Shown in pieces: positions 41,985-51,996 of a stretch of DNA of 64,000 nucleotides. Position 1 is the stretch's first letter. The number at the start of each line of letters is the position of its first letter. Under the pieces are notes generated by a model, which saw only the letters and a list, made by a program, of their open reading frames with translations, made no database searches and was not told where the DNA came from. The position numbers and the translations under genes were made by a program. This DNA is from Verrucomicrobiota bacterium (GTDB taxonomy: Bacteria; Verrucomicrobiota; Verrucomicrobiia; Limisphaerales; J093), in the NCBI GenBank assembly GCA_027493615.1, contig JAOSKK010000037.1:334730-398729 (forward strand). The letters run 5' to 3'.

Positions 41985-42974
41985 GTGAGCCGGTCCAAGA
42001 GCAACAAGTCAGCCCCCTGGCTGGCACTGCTCCCGCTGGCTCTCGCAGCCGCCGGTGCCGGCACCCTCAAGCCGCCGACCCGGCCGCACCGCTGCGTGTC
42101 GAGGGCAGCGTCAGCACGGTCGAGTGGAAGGTGCGTCAGAACGAGCGCACCCTTTTCAGCTACGCCTTCCTCCCGGGCACCTTCAAACCCTATGTCAAGA
42201 CACTTGCGACCGTGGACGGCGAGAACGTCCTCCGCGACGCCCCCGCACGATCATCTCCATCATCACGCGCTCATGTTCGCCATCCGCGTGAACGGCATCA
42301 ACTTCTGGGAGGAAACCCCCGGCTGCGGCGTCCAGCGGCCGGTCGAAACCACCGAGCCCACCACCCGCCTCTCCCCCGCCGGCCTTGCCCCAGGCAACGC
42401 TCACGCAGCGACTGCACTGGCTGGCACCGAGAACGCCTTCCTCCACGACAGCACTCCCAAGGCCCTGCTGCTCGAACGCCGCACCCTCACCTTGACCGTG
42501 GACGCTCCCCGCCGCGAGGTCGCGTTGCTCTGGCGCTCGGAATTCGAGGTCGGCCCGGCCACCAACGTCGTCACGCTCGGCGGTGCCAACTACTACGGCC
42601 TCGGGGCCCGGTTCCTCCAGGAACTGGATCCGCTCGCCGACCACTTCACCGCGGCCGGCCGCCTGGATCTGGCCGACAACCGACAGGACGTTTCGCAACA
42701 CCCCTGGGCGGCCGTCGCCTTCAACCGCCCCGACCGCCCCGCCACCTTCGCCCTCTTCGGCCACCCGCAGAACCCCGGTGGGCCTCCGTGGTTCTTCTCG
42801 ATGCGCACCCCGTTCGCCTACCTCTCGGCCACGCAGCGACTCGATCAACAGCCCCGCCAGTACACGCGCGGGGAACGGTTCGCCCTCGAGTACCTCGTCA
42901 TCGTCCAGAGCGGCACCCCCGCCGCCGCCGCCCTCGAAGCCCGTCGCGAACACTGGCTGAACCAGACGCCCTGA
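41985..42974 (+). CDS. Secreted DUF6807 (PmoA-like) family protein
   Basis: About 330 residues from GTG 41985, or 364 from ATG 41880, after repairing one missing base near 42065-42068 and one extra C at 42240-42244. GTG 41985 is preferred because it places the family B palindrome in the leader and gives a normal signal peptide (SAPWLALLPLALAAAGAG). The motif HDHLHHHALMFAIRVNG followed by NFWEE is the His-rich core of DUF6807. Later regions include NPGGPPWFFSMRTPFAYLSA. The biochemical function of DUF6807 is unsettled (the PmoA label came from weak methane-oxygenase similarity). Genes of this family often accompany Gfo/Idh/MocA oxidoreductases, as here, which suggests sugar metabolism. Confidence 0.83.
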   Translation: MSRSKSNKSAPWLALLPLALAAAGAGTLKPPTRPHRCVSRAASARSSGRCVRTSAPFSATPSSRAPSNPMSRHLRPWTARTSSATPPHDHLHHHALMFAIRVNGINFWEETPGCGVQRPVETTEPTTRLSPAGLAPGNAHAATALAGTENAFLHDSTPKALLLERRTLTLTVDAPRREVALLWRSEFEVGPATNVVTLGGANYYGLGARFLQELDPLADHFTAAGRLDLADNRQDVSQHPWAAVAFNRPDRPATFALFGHPQNPGGPPWFFSMRTPFAYLSATQRLDQQPRQYTRGERFALEYLVIVQSGTPAAAALEARREHWLNQTP

Positions 42975-43074
42975 AGCGCAGCGCCCGCACTAACACGCTT
43001 GCTTTTTCCGGCCTCGGGCGCTTGCCTGTCGCCAGCCAACACCAACATCAAGACCAACTTCAACCGAGCCATCT

Positions 43075-43901
43075 ATGGGCAAAGTCTACTTCGGCGTGAA
43101 CATGGAATTCGTCCGGCACGCGGACAAGAACTTCGAGTGGGGCGTCCGAAAGGCCGCGGAACTCGGCTACACGCACGTCGAGCCGATGGTCCATTGGGGC
43201 CGCGAGCTGCTCAGCGAAGCCGGTTACTTCCACAGCGTCTCGATGCTCGACGACCCGCTCCGCCTCGGCCGCGCCTGCGCCGAGGCCGGCATCAAGCTCT
43301 CCGGTCTTTCGGCCCACACCCCCTCACGAAGCCCGAGATCGGGGTTGAGTACCTCAAGCAAGCCATCCGCTTCGCCGCCGAATGCGGCGCCCCCGTCATC
43401 AACACCGACGAGGGCCCGAAGCAGCCCTGGACCACCGAAGAGGAAGACTTCACGCTGATGCGCTACACCTTGATGGAAGCCGCCAAGGTTGCCGAACCGC
43501 GCGGCATCCTGATCGGCCTCGAGTGCCATCAGCAGTACAGCAAGACGCCCGAAGGTCTCGACCGCATCTACAAGCTCGTCAAGAGCCCGTCCATCGGCAT
43601 CAACTACGACACCGGCAACGCCTTCCTCTGCGGCCACGATCCCCTCAAGTGGCTCAAGCGCGTCGTCAAGCGCCTCGTCCATCTCCATGCCAAGGACATC
43701 TCCGTCGAGCACGGCGCCGCCGAGCGCGGCAAAGTGACCGGCACGCCCGTCGGCTGCGCCTGCGGCGAAGGCGTGGTGGACTGGAAGAAGGTCATCGACA
43801 TCCTCAAGAAAGACTGCCCGCGCGACATCGTCCTGTCGGTCGAATGCGGCACCGTCGAGCAAGCCGAGCGCTCCATCCAGCACCTCAAGAGCCTCGTGTA
43901 A
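43075..43901 (+). CDS. Sugar phosphate isomerase/epimerase (xylose isomerase-like TIM barrel)
   Basis: About 275 residues after adding one C at 43319-43323 (LSAHTP should continue LTKPEIGVEYL). Family features are WGVRKAAELGYTHVEP near the start, GILIGLECHQQYSKTPEGL, SIGINYDTGNAFLCGHDP and RLVHLHAKDISVEHG near the end, matching AP_endonuc_2 proteins that bind a divalent metal through Glu, Asp and His. No signal peptide, so it is probably cytoplasmic. Together with the upstream oxidoreductase it would act in catabolism of an unusual sugar; the exact reaction cannot be read from sequence. Confidence 0.88.
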
Positions 43902-43990
43902 CCCCCAGGGGTCGGATCTTAACATTTAACATTCGGTCGCGCCCGGCCCACGTTGACACGCCCGTCGGATCGCGGCACGTTGGGCCCACG

Positions 43991-44224
43991 ATGCCGTTGA
44001 AGACTTTACGGGAGAGGCGCGACGCGACCCCGTTCCGGCCCTTCGACATCCACCTGGCCGACGGCCGCATGCTGCCGGTGGTCACCACCGATCACCTGCT
44101 TTTCCTCCCCAAGAACCCCGAGTTCATCGTAGTCCTGCCGGACGGTGGATTTCGTATCGTGGATCCCTCCCAGGTCGTCAGCGTCGGTCGCAGTCCGACG
44201 CCTGCCCGAATTCCAAAGCGGTGA
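43991..44224 (+). CDS. Small conserved hypothetical protein, 77 aa
   Basis: 77 residues opening MPLKTLRERRDATPFRPFDI and including HLADGRMLPV and GGFRIVDPSQVV. Short proteins of this pattern (a lead helix, FRPFxIHLxDG, then a strand pair) are frequent in Verrucomicrobiota, Planctomycetota and Acidobacteriota and have no known function. No signal peptide or membrane segment. Its stop overlaps the GTG start of the next gene at 44221 (GTGA), so the two are probably translated together. Confidence 0.7.
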   Translation: MPLKTLRERRDATPFRPFDIHLADGRMLPVVTTDHLLFLPKNPEFIVVLPDGGFRIVDPSQVVSVGRSPTPARIPKR

Positions 44225-47071
44225 CCACCCGACACACGAGACCGGCACGGCGTGGCCAACCGGCCCGAACAACGGGAGCAGAACCTGGCCGGCAGGGCTC
44301 GATCCGGCGGCGGATCGCGATCGGCACGGGGGTTCTCCTGATCACGCTCGGCGTCGCCAGCCCGCACGCCGCCACGCCCGGCGAACCCGCTCGCGACCTC
44401 CCCGTGCCGCGCGTCCGGCTCGCTCTCGAGGGCCCCCTTCGTACACGTCTCGACGCCATCATCCAGAACTGGCTTCTCCCGGCTCCCGACGCCAACCCCG
44501 GCATGCTCGAGATGATGCGACTACGCGACCGCCAACCGCCCTATGAAGATCCGGTCCCGTGGGCGGGCGAGTTTGCGGGCAAGTACCTCACTTCCTGTGT
44601 CCTGATCGGCCGGCTCGCAGACAACCCGGCGCTGCGACAACAGACGGCCAGAGTCGTCCGCGACCTCATCCGAACCCAGGCCGAGGACGGCTACCTCGGG
44701 CCTTTCCCGGACAAACACTTGCTGGACCGCTGGGATCTCTGGGGCCATTACCACTGCATGCTGGCGCTCTATCTCTGGTACCAGGATACGGGCGACACAG
44801 AAGCGCTCCGGGCTGCGACACGCGCCGCGGATCTCATGTGCGCCACGTTCCTCGACACCGGCCGTCGGGTGCACGACGCGGGTTCCCACGAGATGAACAT
44901 GGCCGTGATGCACATCCTGGGCCTGCTCCATCGCGAAACCGGTCGGGCCACGTACCGGCGACTGATGCACGAGGTTGAGAAGGACTGGCAGAAACCGCCC
45001 GCCGGCGACTACCACCGTCTGGCCGCGACCGGCGTCGAGTTCTACCAAACCCCCAAACCGCGTTGGGAAAGCCTGCATCCCATGCTCGGTCTCGCCGAGC
45101 TGTTCCGGATCACCGGCGACGACTCCTACCGGCAGGCGCTGGTGCATTGGTGGCGGAGCATCCGCCGCACCGACATCCACAACTCGGGCAGTTTCAGCAC
45201 AGACGAGCAGGCCGTGGGCAACCCGTTCCGACCCGGCGCCATCGAGACCTGCTGCACCGTGGCCTGGCTGGCCTTGAGCGTCGAGGCGTTGCGCCTCACC
45301 GCCGACAGCCGCATCGCCGACGCCCTCGAACATGCCACCTGGAACGCGGTGCTTGGCTACCAGCATCCCAGCGGCCGCTGGTGCACCTACGACACCCCCA
45401 TGAACGGGAAGCGCCGGGCCTCCGCCCACAGCATCGTGTTCCAGTCGCGACCCGGCACGCCGGAGCTCAACTGCTGCGGCGTCAACGGCCCGAACGGCCT
45501 GGGCCTGCTCAGCCAGTGGGCGGTATTGGGCGGCACCAACGGCCTTTACGTGAACTACTACGGCCCCGGCACCACCGAGGCCCAACTCGAGAACGGTGCC
45601 TCCTGGCGGTTGGTCCAGACCACCGACTATCCCCTCAGGCCGGGCGTGCGCTGTGTCGTGCATCCTCCCGCCGCGACCACCCTGCCCTTGTCCTGGCGCA
45701 TCCCGGAATGGTCCCGGGACACGCGGGTCACGGTGAACGGCGCGCCCGTCCAGGAGGTGAAATCGGGCACTTATCTCAAGCTCCTTCGCACCTGGCACCC
45801 GGGCGACATCGTGGCGCTCGAGTTCGACTTCCAGCCCCGGGCCTTGCGCGGCGACCCCATGTCCAGTTCAACACCTCGCTCTTCCGCGGCCCCTGCTCCT
45901 CGCGTTCGATCAGAAGCACAACACCCTGGATCCGGCCGCCGTCCCCGAACTGGACCTGGCCGCCCTCGAACTGAAGCCGCTGCCGACCGACAATCCGCTG
46001 CTGCAGGACCACGTTCTCGGCCCCCTCGCGGCCTTCGCGGTAACCGCCGTCAACGGAGAACGCGTCGTGCTCTGCGATTTCGCCTCCGCCGGCGCTTACG
46101 GGACGTACTACCGCTCGTGGCTGCCCGTGCGCAACGCGCCTCCCGCCCCCATCTACCTGCAGTACCCCGAGCCGAACGCCGTGCTCCCGGTCGAGGAAAT
46201 CCCTTTTGCCTGGAGCCAGGGAGAACCGGGAACCCACTACGAACTGCGGGTCGCGACCGACGCCGCATTCAAGGACGTCGTGTTTGGCGCGACGAACCTC
46301 GCGACCGCCGCGTTCGCGTGGACCTCTCCGCCGCCAACCGGGCTTCCCTATCACTGGCAGGTGGTGGCCCGCCACGGCGCCCAGCAGACCGCAACCGTCA
46401 ACGGCCCGTTAGCGTTTCGCCTGGACCCAAGCCTCCCGCCCAGCGGGAGCGGCGTCGTGCTGCGGGCGCTCCTGGCCGGGACTCCCGATCCCCAGGAAGG
46501 CCGGTTGCTGGCGAGCGTGGACCTTTCACCCGCCACCGGGCGCGGCGGCGTGGCCAACACCGCGCTGGCCTTCAACGGCAAGTCCTCGAAGCTGGTCTAT
46601 GACGCCCCGCAGTTCCCATCGCGGACCTACACCTTCGCGGCCTGGTTCTGTCCGCAGGGGCTCACCGTCGACGGACGGCGCTGGCATCAGATCGTGTCGG
46701 CGTGGTGCGCGCCGGTGAACGACCCGCTGCGCGTCTCGATCCAGGACCTCGAACTCGTGGTGGCCATCGAGCAACCGGGCGGCGGCTGTCGTCTTTCCGG
46801 CGGCCGGGTCGAGAACGGCCGGTGGACGCACGTCGCCGTCGTCAAGCGTCTCACCGAGCTCAGCCTCTACGTGAACGGCCAGCGAGTCGCTCAGGCCCCG
46901 GTCCCGGCGAGCTTTGTGCCAGGGCCGAAGAACCTCGGGATCGGCTGCAACCCGAACTTCAGCGGGCCCGAAGTGTTCCAGGGAACGCTGGCCGAGGTCG
47001 TGTTCTCCCGCGAAGCCCTCGCCGAGGAAGCCGTGCGGGCCCTGGCCGCCCAGCGACCCAGCCCTCCCTAA
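44221..47071 (+). CDS. GH127-like glycoside hydrolase (beta-L-arabinofuranosidase family) fused to a LamG domain
   Basis: About 950 residues after adding one C at each of 45855-45858 and 45890-45893. The N-terminus has a signal segment (AIGTGVLLITLGVA). The barrel follows GH127 (DUF1680): ETCCTVAWL at residues 342-350 and ELNCCGVNG with Cys 418-419, which match the Glu and Cys residues that hold zinc and supply the Cys nucleophile in characterised GH127 enzymes. An Ig-like/fibronectin-like domain follows (YLQYPEPNAVLPVEEIPFAW), then a C-terminal LamG domain (YTFAAWFCPQG; WTHVAVVKRLTELSLYVNGQ). GH127 enzymes remove beta-L-arabinofuranose from plant glycans. Start GTG 44221 overlaps the previous stop. 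Confidence 0.85.
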
Positions 47072-47102
47072 CGGGGAAATCCCATACCCGCTCTCGTACG
47101 CG

Positions 47103-47206
47103 CTGTAGGGGCCGACGTGAGGAGGCGTTGCGAGCGTAGGCGCCGACGTGAGGAGGCGAAGGGTGTTGCCCCCGGCCCACATCGCCTCCTCACGTCGGCG
47201 CCTACG
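47103..47206. repeat. Family C composite repeat (two direct arms, one inverted)
   Basis: Arms at 47103-47126 and 47134-47157 are in direct orientation, and 47184-47206 is inverted; the core is GTAGGCGCCGACGTGAGGAG, with one G/C change in the first arm. The second and third arms form a strong stem. The 366-base gap 47072-47437 otherwise holds only a family B copy and the leader of the next gene. Confidence 0.85.
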
Positions 47207-47247
47207 GTCCGTCGCGGTTTCGCGCCGGGTGTGAAGTGTCCGGGTTG

Positions 47248-47277
47248 GACCTTGTGGTGCGGGCATCCTGCCTGCGC
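47248..47277. repeat. Family B short palindrome, copy 4
   Basis: GACCTTGTGGTGCGGGCATC continuing CTGCCTGCGC, a diverged copy upstream of the gene at 47438. Confidence 0.6.
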
Positions 47278-47437
47278 TCCCGGCACCCCGACCCACTCCA
47301 CCCCCGGCCGACCGAGTCTCGTTGAAACAAACCTGCCCCGTGTGGTGTCCCATTCCCTATCGGTGCGTCGCCCGTGACATTCTGCCGGGTCACGCGGTCC
47401 GCGCCGCTTGGCAGACGTCAATCCAGAATACTCGACC

Positions 47438-50434
47438 ATGAGAACGAAACGCCTTCTGCTCTGGGCTTTGGCCAGTCCGCTCTGGCTCACGCCCATCATC
47501 AGGGCTGACCTGCAACCCATTCAACCGCAGCATCTGAGCGAACACCGACTCGCTGCTGGCCCGGCCGCCGCCGTCCTGCCGCGCGGAGCCATTCTACATG
47601 CCCAGTTCAACGGTCTGCTGCCCGTAATCGAAGGTCTCGAAGGCATCCTCAAGGCCGCCGCTCCCCTCCAGGCGTTGCCGCCTGACGCGCGGAACCTCCT
47701 CGAGTCACCAAACCCGCTGCTGCTTCTTGCCGGTCTCCAGACGATCGGCGCGCCGCTCGACGAAACCCAGATCGCGCAGAACTTCGGCCTCGCCGCCCGC
47801 CAACCCGCCACCGTCAGCCTCTACCTTGGCGACCCGCGCCGCATGTTCATCGTCACGCTGCCGGTCGCTCATTCCGAGGCCCTCGCCGGCCTGTTGACGG
47901 GTGTGCTCAAACCTCGCGAGGTCGAGCGGGTCGACCTCGGTCAGGGCGCTGCGGTCCGGATCGTGCCCACCGCCGTCCCGCTGTCCGAGCTCTACCTCGT
48001 CTTCGCCCCGGACCGCGCCTATCTGTGCGGCGATCGCGCCCTCACCCTCTCCCTCTTCGCCCTCCCGCCGGCGGAGCGGCTGAACGCCGACGGTTTCGTG
48101 GCTCGTGCGCTGAGTGAATCAACCCAGCAACATGTCGCGGTGGTTTGCGATCCGCGCATGATCAAGCCCATCGCGGTCCAACTGGCCCAGTTCCAGCCCC
48201 TCGGCATGATGCTCCTGCAGCAGAAGCGCAAGGAGTTCCTCGACAACCTCCCTCCGGCTGCCCGCCAGCAACTCGAGCAACAGTTCCGCGCCCAGTTCGG
48301 GGTCGAGAACCTCGAGCAGTTCGCGGACTACCTCGAGGTCCTGGTCAACGTCACCAGCCGCCAGCTCCTCGACTATGTCACCAACCAGCTCCTGGCCTTC
48401 GAGGGCCTCTGCTTCACCGCCCGCCTCGATGCCCGTTTCCCCGAGCTCGGCCTCCGCATCTACAGCCAGCAATACCAACCGGACACGGCCCCCCGCCCCA
48501 TCCCACGCGACGAACTCGCCGAAGCCCTCCGCTGGATCGGCAGTGACTCCCCGCGTCTGACCGTGTCCGGCCGTCAGCCTCCCCACCCCTGCCAGCCCCG
48601 GGGTTAAGAACTGGGTCGCGGCCGTCCGCGAGGCCTTCGCCAGGAAGGGTCTCAAGTCCTCCTGGTTCGACCGGTTCGCCACGCTCCTCGAAGACACCCG
48701 CCCCCTGCCGACTGTCGAATCCCAGGTGCCCTGGACGATTACCCTCAGTGCCCCGGTCGACCCGCAACCCGACCTCGCCCGGGCCGAGAGCCTCACCGCC
48801 TATTTCAAGGCCCTCCACCTGCCCCATCTCCGCGCCGTCAAGCTCGCCCCCAACGCCGACCCCGCCTTCCTCGAACGCTGCCTCCGTGAGCAAGCCGATG
48901 TCCGGAACCGCAACCGGGAAGCCGCGGTTACGTTCAACCGCCTGACCACCCAGCAGGAACCGTGGTTCGATCACGACAACCGCGTCGTCGCCGAGTCTCT
49001 CGACGCTGGCGTCCGCCGCCTCATCACCGAAAGTACCTGGCGCACCCATGGGGGCCTTTTTCGGCTACGACCAGCATGAACTCGTCAACCGCCGCTGGTT
49101 CTATGCTCGCCGCGTCGGCCCCTACCTCGCCTTCCACCAGGGCGGCAACACCGCCGACTGGCTCGCCCAGCTCGATGCCTCCGCCTCCCGCCCCGTCATC
49201 CCGGCCGTCAACAAACTCCTCGATCGCGTCCCGCCCGACGCTAACTACGTCGCCATCCAGCGCTCGCTCCAGCAACTCCCGCGTTTCGTGGATTGGCTCG
49301 CCAGCCTCGAAGACCGCGTCCATGCCGACCTCGCCGCCTACCTCGCCCAAGCCCGGCAGAAGGCGGACGGGCGCCACGACGCCCGACGAGCTCAAGGCCC
49401 GGCTCGCGGACCTGCCCATGCCCGAGCTTCTCTACTCGCTCAACCGCGAGCCTGACACCGGCGAACTCTATGTCACGCTCCCCGGCAACCTCCGCTTCCC
49501 ACGCGCCAAGGTGCTGCCGTTGCTTCAGGACGTGCTCGCGGGCTACGCCGCCACCGCGAACGACGTCGGTGGCAGCCTTGTCTACACGCGCGTCACCCCC
49601 GGCCTGTATCAGGTGGGGGTGCTCCAAAGCACCGAGGCCTTCACCCGCCTGGTCTCCACCCTCGGGAACGCCATCGCCGAGACTTACCTCGCCTCGCCGG
49701 CCGCTCACCAGAAGCTGCGGGAATCCCTCTGGACCAGCGAGGACGGCAACCCCGAGGCCTTCGATCAAATCCTCCTCGCCAACCCGCGCTGGCACTTCCT
49801 CCCACGCCCGCAGCGGAAATCGCCCGGCCAGCCACAACACTCGATCCCGGACCGTTCGCCCGACGCCCCCGAGGAAGCCATCGACCTCTCCGGCTACTAC
49901 AACGCCGCCCTCACTGATTCCTGGCACGCCGGCGGCGTGCCCAACAACACCCTCGAGAACCTCCCCCCAAGGCCTCCAGCAGTTCGGCGACGTCACCTTC
50001 GACGTTCGGGGTGTGATCCAGTTGTACGGCCGGCTGGCTGCCGAGCAACTCAGCGTGTCCTTCCCGAAGGCTGTCGAGAACATCGTCATCCACCGCACCG
50101 CCTCGCAGCTCCACTTCCTCCACGCCTGCGGTTGGCCTTCCGAACCCGGCACCGTCATCGGCCTCTACGTTGTCCACTATGCCGACGGTCAGCAGCGCGA
50201 GATCCCGATCCGCTACGGCAGGACGTCCTCGACTGGTGGACCGCAGTCCCGGATTCGAGCGAGGCCATCGTCGCATGGAGCGGTCCCAACCTCGCAAACC
50301 CCAACGGCCCGCCCAAGTCCATCTACCTCACCACGTGGGAGAACCCCCTGCCCGACGTCGAGATCACCACGATCGATTACCGGAGCACCGGCGCCGATTC
50401 GGCGCCTTTCCTGATTGCCCTTACGGTCGAGTAG
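47438..50434 (+). CDS. Large secreted protein of unknown function
   Basis: About 997 residues after repairing five frame breaks (48581-48584, 49050-49054, 49369-49371, 49973-49978, about 50217-50222). ATG 47438 gives a signal peptide MRTKRLLLWALASPLWL. The body is mixed alpha/beta with a Gln/Leu-rich stretch (RQQLEQQFRAQFGVENLEQF) and no motif I recognise. The C-terminal 180 residues (VTFDVRGVIQLYGR, then FLHACGWPSEPGTVIGLYVV, DWWTAVPDSSEA, STGADSAPFLIALTVE) look like a beta-sandwich seen at the end of many Verrucomicrobiota secreted proteins, possibly sugar-binding. It ends near a convergent gene with a shared hairpin between. Confidence 0.72.
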
Positions 50435-50458
50435 GCACCTGCCTGGGTTACGGCAGGC

Positions 50459-50490
50459 GCGGGCGGGTCGGTCGTTGCCGGCCCGCCCGC
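50459..50490. terminator. Bidirectional terminator between convergent genes
   Basis: A 13-bp stem GCGGGCGGGTCGG / CCGGCCCGCCCGC with one G-T pair and loop TCGTTG, then TTTAAG. It lies between the stops at 50434 (plus) and 50492 (minus). Confidence 0.7.
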
Positions 50491-50491
50491 T

Positions 50492-51608
50492 TTAAGTCAG
50501 CCGTTTTCGCGCCGGATCCCGCGCCAGGCGGTTCACCAGTTCCTTGACTTGCTGTGCCTGCTGTTTCGATGCCACCAGCGTGACATCGTCCGTCTGCACC
50601 ACCACGGCGTCCCGCAGGCCCACGAGACAGATCGGGGTGCGCTTCGCCCGGCTGCGCGCGTCGAACACCAGGTTGCGCGCCGCATCCACGTGCCAGAGTT
50701 CGCCCACCACCGCGTTCCCCTCCGCGTCCGTCTTCAGATGCCGCGCCAACGCCGGCCACGTCCCCACGTCATCCCACGCAAACGCCCCGTCCGCACACAC
50801 GATGTTGTGCGCCTTCTCGAGCACGGCGTAGTCCACGCTGATCTTCCGCACATCCGGATACTCGCGCGCCAGCACCTTCGCCAACGCCGTGGGCCCCTTC
50901 CCCCGCCGCGGCGAACCAGCGCTCACAGGCAGCGTGCAGCTCGGGTTGATGTCGCTCGAGGGCCCCGGTCAGGCTCACGAACGACCACACGAACATCCCC
51001 GCGTTCCACCGGTACTGACCGCTCTCGAGGTAGGTACGCGCCGTCGCCTCATCCGGCTTCTCGCGAAACGCTTCGGCCTTGAAGAACCTCGTCCGCCAGG
51101 GTTTCGCCCCCGCGGGTGGCGGCAGCTCCGGGCCCAGTTTGATGTAACCGTAACCGGTCGCGGGTTCCGTGGGTTGAATACCGGTGGTCACCAGCACCTG
51201 GCCGCGACTGGCCAAGTCAAACGCATCCTCCAACACCCGCCGGAACTTGGGGATCTCCGGCACGACATGATCCGCCGGAAGCACCGCCATCACCGCGGTG
51301 GTCGCGCGTGCTCCCACCACCGCCGCCCCGAGCGTCACGGCGGCACACGTGTCCCGTCCGACGGGTTCCGCCACCACATTGGCGCGGGGGAGCTTGGGCA
51401 ACTGTTTGCGCACTTCGGCGGCTTGGGCGGCGTTGGTGATCACCAGCACGTTCTCGGTCGGGACCAACCGCGCCACCCGATCCACCGTCTGCTGGAGGAA
51501 CGACCGCTCGCCGAGCAGCTTCAGGAACTGCTTCGGCGTCTGTTCCCGGCTGACCGGCCAGAACCGCTCGCCGCGCCCTCCTGCCAGCACAATGACATAA
51601 CGCTCCAT
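50492..51608 (-). CDS. manC: Mannose-1-phosphate guanylyltransferase
   Basis: 371 residues after removing one base at 50900-50904. The N-terminal signature VIVLAGGRGERFWPVSREQTP followed by KQFL (quoted in part) is the nucleotide-sugar pyrophosphorylase motif of GDP-mannose synthases. PADHVVPE, TGYGYIKLG, FREKPDEATA, WNAGMFVW and FAWDDVGTW are all conserved family blocks. The enzyme makes GDP-mannose from GTP and mannose 1-phosphate for surface glycans. It lacks the C-terminal isomerase half of bifunctional enzymes, so isomerase activity must come from elsewhere. ATG 51608 starts directly at the conserved domain. It is divergent from the Fur-family gene at 51997, with a palindromic element between. 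Confidence 0.92.
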
Positions 51609-51791
51609 GTTGCACCTCACTCCCCGGTCAGCCATTCGACTCCCCGACCCCCGTCTGCCGTCGCCCGCGCTCATCAGCCCCCGCAGCCCGGCGGTTTACT
51701 CCCGGCTCACGCCACGCAGACTACTCCGGAACCCCGCGCGGTCAACGATCCGCCGCAGCGGCTCCCGGACGAGGCGCCTCTCCGCCGATCA

Positions 51792-51893
51792 CGAAAAGCG
51801 GGGTGAACCCCCGCACTCCAGACGCTTCGCGATGGCCGCAGCGCGTCCGTTCCGCGCGCAGCGTCTGGAGTGCGTCCGGTTTACCGGCGCTTT
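51792..51893. repeat. Family A palindromic element, copy 6
   Basis: The arm CGCACTCCAGACGCTTCGCG pairs with GCGCAGCGTCTGGAGTGCG, then TCCGGTTTACCGGCGCTTTC. The tail after the right arm is shared with copies 4 and 5. It lies in the 388-base gap between divergent genes (51609-51996); nothing else is evident in that gap. Confidence 0.85.
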
Positions 51894-51996
51894 CCGGTTC
51901 ATGGCTTCCGAGCGGGTCCCGAAGGAACCGGCCGCTTCCCACGGCCATGCTTCCCGCTTGGAGCGCATCGCAGCGCCGGGTAGGCTGCAGCGCCAG

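Noticed and set aside
3232..51893. Insertion sequences explaining the palindromic elements
   Set aside because: No transposase gene or target-site duplication was seen at any copy; the elements are only about 105 bases long.
51607..51996. Longer Fur-family protein starting near 51607
   Set aside because: The upstream frame runs through a palindromic element and has no conserved residues; ATG 51997 precedes the winged helix directly.
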